The translations under genes were made by a program, and so were the position numbers. 14,852 nucleotides of DNA from Clostridiales bacterium (GTDB lineage Bacteria; Bacillota_A; Clostridia; Oscillospirales; Oscillospiraceae), in assembly GCA_019410105.1 (NCBI GenBank), contig DXTB01000025.1, positions 1 through 14,852 of the forward strand. The letters are read 5' to 3'. Below the pieces are notes generated by a model. The model worked only from the letters and a program-made list of their open reading frames with translations, searched no databases and was not told the origin of the DNA. This document shows, piece by piece, positions 14,506 through 14,852 of the stretch. Each line of letters starts with the position of its first letter. The stretch's first letter is position 1.

Positions 14506-14852
14506 ATGCTGTATCCCTACCGCCCCGCAGGGGAGCACCGGCTCCCCGGACTGCGGCCCGGGGGCGCGGCAGGCCCTGGGGCGCTGCTGGGCCTGATGCG
14601 GGATGTGGGACAGCTCTTTGACTGTGAGCCTGTGGTGCTCCAGCGGCCGGACAGCCCGGCGCTGCTGCTGTTCTACCCGGACACGGTGTTCCCGTGGCGG
14701 GATCTGGCGGAGGTGTGCGGCGGGGCGCTGGCGGGGCTGGAGGGGTTCTGGCCTGTGACGGTGTACGGCACCACCGCCCGGCGGGAGACCGGCGAGCTGC
14801 GGGCCGCCGTGCGTGCGGACGGCGCCGCAGTCATCCGCCTGCGCTCGGTGTC
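14506..14852 (+). CDS. Unrecognised protein, 3'-truncated by window edge
   Basis: An open frame with no stop runs to the window end (115 complete codons). I prefer ATG 14506 because GGGGGAGGAG lies just before it at 14491-14500. The in-frame ATG at 14485, in ATGA overlap with the kdpE stop, would add seven residues (MSGGGEA). The visible protein is rich in Gly, Ala, Arg and Leu, with MRDVGQLFDCEP, a hydrophobic strand PALLLFYPDTVFPW and AVIRLRSV at the edge. There is no signal peptide or obvious catalytic motif, and I do not recognise the family. Codon use is like kdpDE, and its tight position after kdpE suggests co-expression. Confidence 0.6.
   Translation, partial: MLYPYRPAGEHRLPGLRPGGAAGPGALLGLMRDVGQLFDCEPVVLQRPDSPALLLFYPDTVFPWRDLAEVCGGALAGLEGFWPVTVYGTTARRETGELRAAVRADGAAVIRLRSV

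Noticed and set aside
1..14852. CRISPR arrays, tRNA or rRNA genes, insertion sequences
   Set aside because: No spaced direct repeats, cloverleaf-like segments, transposase motifs or terminal inverted repeats with target duplications were seen.

Overview
The window looks like a GC-rich anaerobic Bacillota (Clostridia) chromosome, most like the Oscillospiraceae around Flavonifractor, Lawsonibacter and Intestinimonas. I infer this from an oxygen-sensitive glycyl radical enzyme (GRE) with its radical-SAM activase, strong AGGAGG-type ribosome binding sites, U-tailed intrinsic terminators, a PdaB-type spore-family deacetylase and a full-length KdpD/KdpE pair. Genus is a guess from style, not from a marker gene.

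Layout: (1) 1-1377 is the 3' part of a LarA-family (nickel-pincer racemase/epimerase) gene, followed by two intrinsic terminators. (2) 1740-7557 is a four-gene plus-strand operon: GRE, GRE-activating enzyme, an amidohydrolase-2-fold protein, and a DASS/SLC13-like anion transporter. It has its own promoter and ends in a bidirectional terminator. (3) 7634-9701 on the minus strand is a LeuB-family beta-decarboxylating dehydrogenase followed by a LysR regulator, converging on the operon. (4) 9702-10108 is mostly non-coding and holds the leuB-like promoter and two back-to-back perfect hairpins. (5) 10109-10897 (minus) is a secreted PdaB-like polysaccharide deacetylase. (6) 11077-14488 is kdpD-kdpE, overlapping by 29 bp, followed by an overlapping or abutting unrecognised gene that runs off the window.

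Regions 2 and 3 read together as a catabolic island. A carboxylate or other anion would be imported by the DASS carrier and processed by the GRE once its activase installs the glycyl radical. The LeuB-like enzyme could oxidise a 2-hydroxy-3-carboxy acid intermediate or product, under LysR control. The substrate cannot be read from sequence. Three proteins deviate at catalytic positions. The GRE has GCCGG where eliminases and arylacetate decarboxylases have GCVE. The amidohydrolase-fold protein keeps only one of five usual metal ligands. The LeuB-like enzyme has Phe at the usual catalytic Tyr position. This makes the island the best candidate for an undescribed pathway.

The kdpDE module has no kdpFABC in view; whether the transporter genes lie elsewhere cannot be seen.
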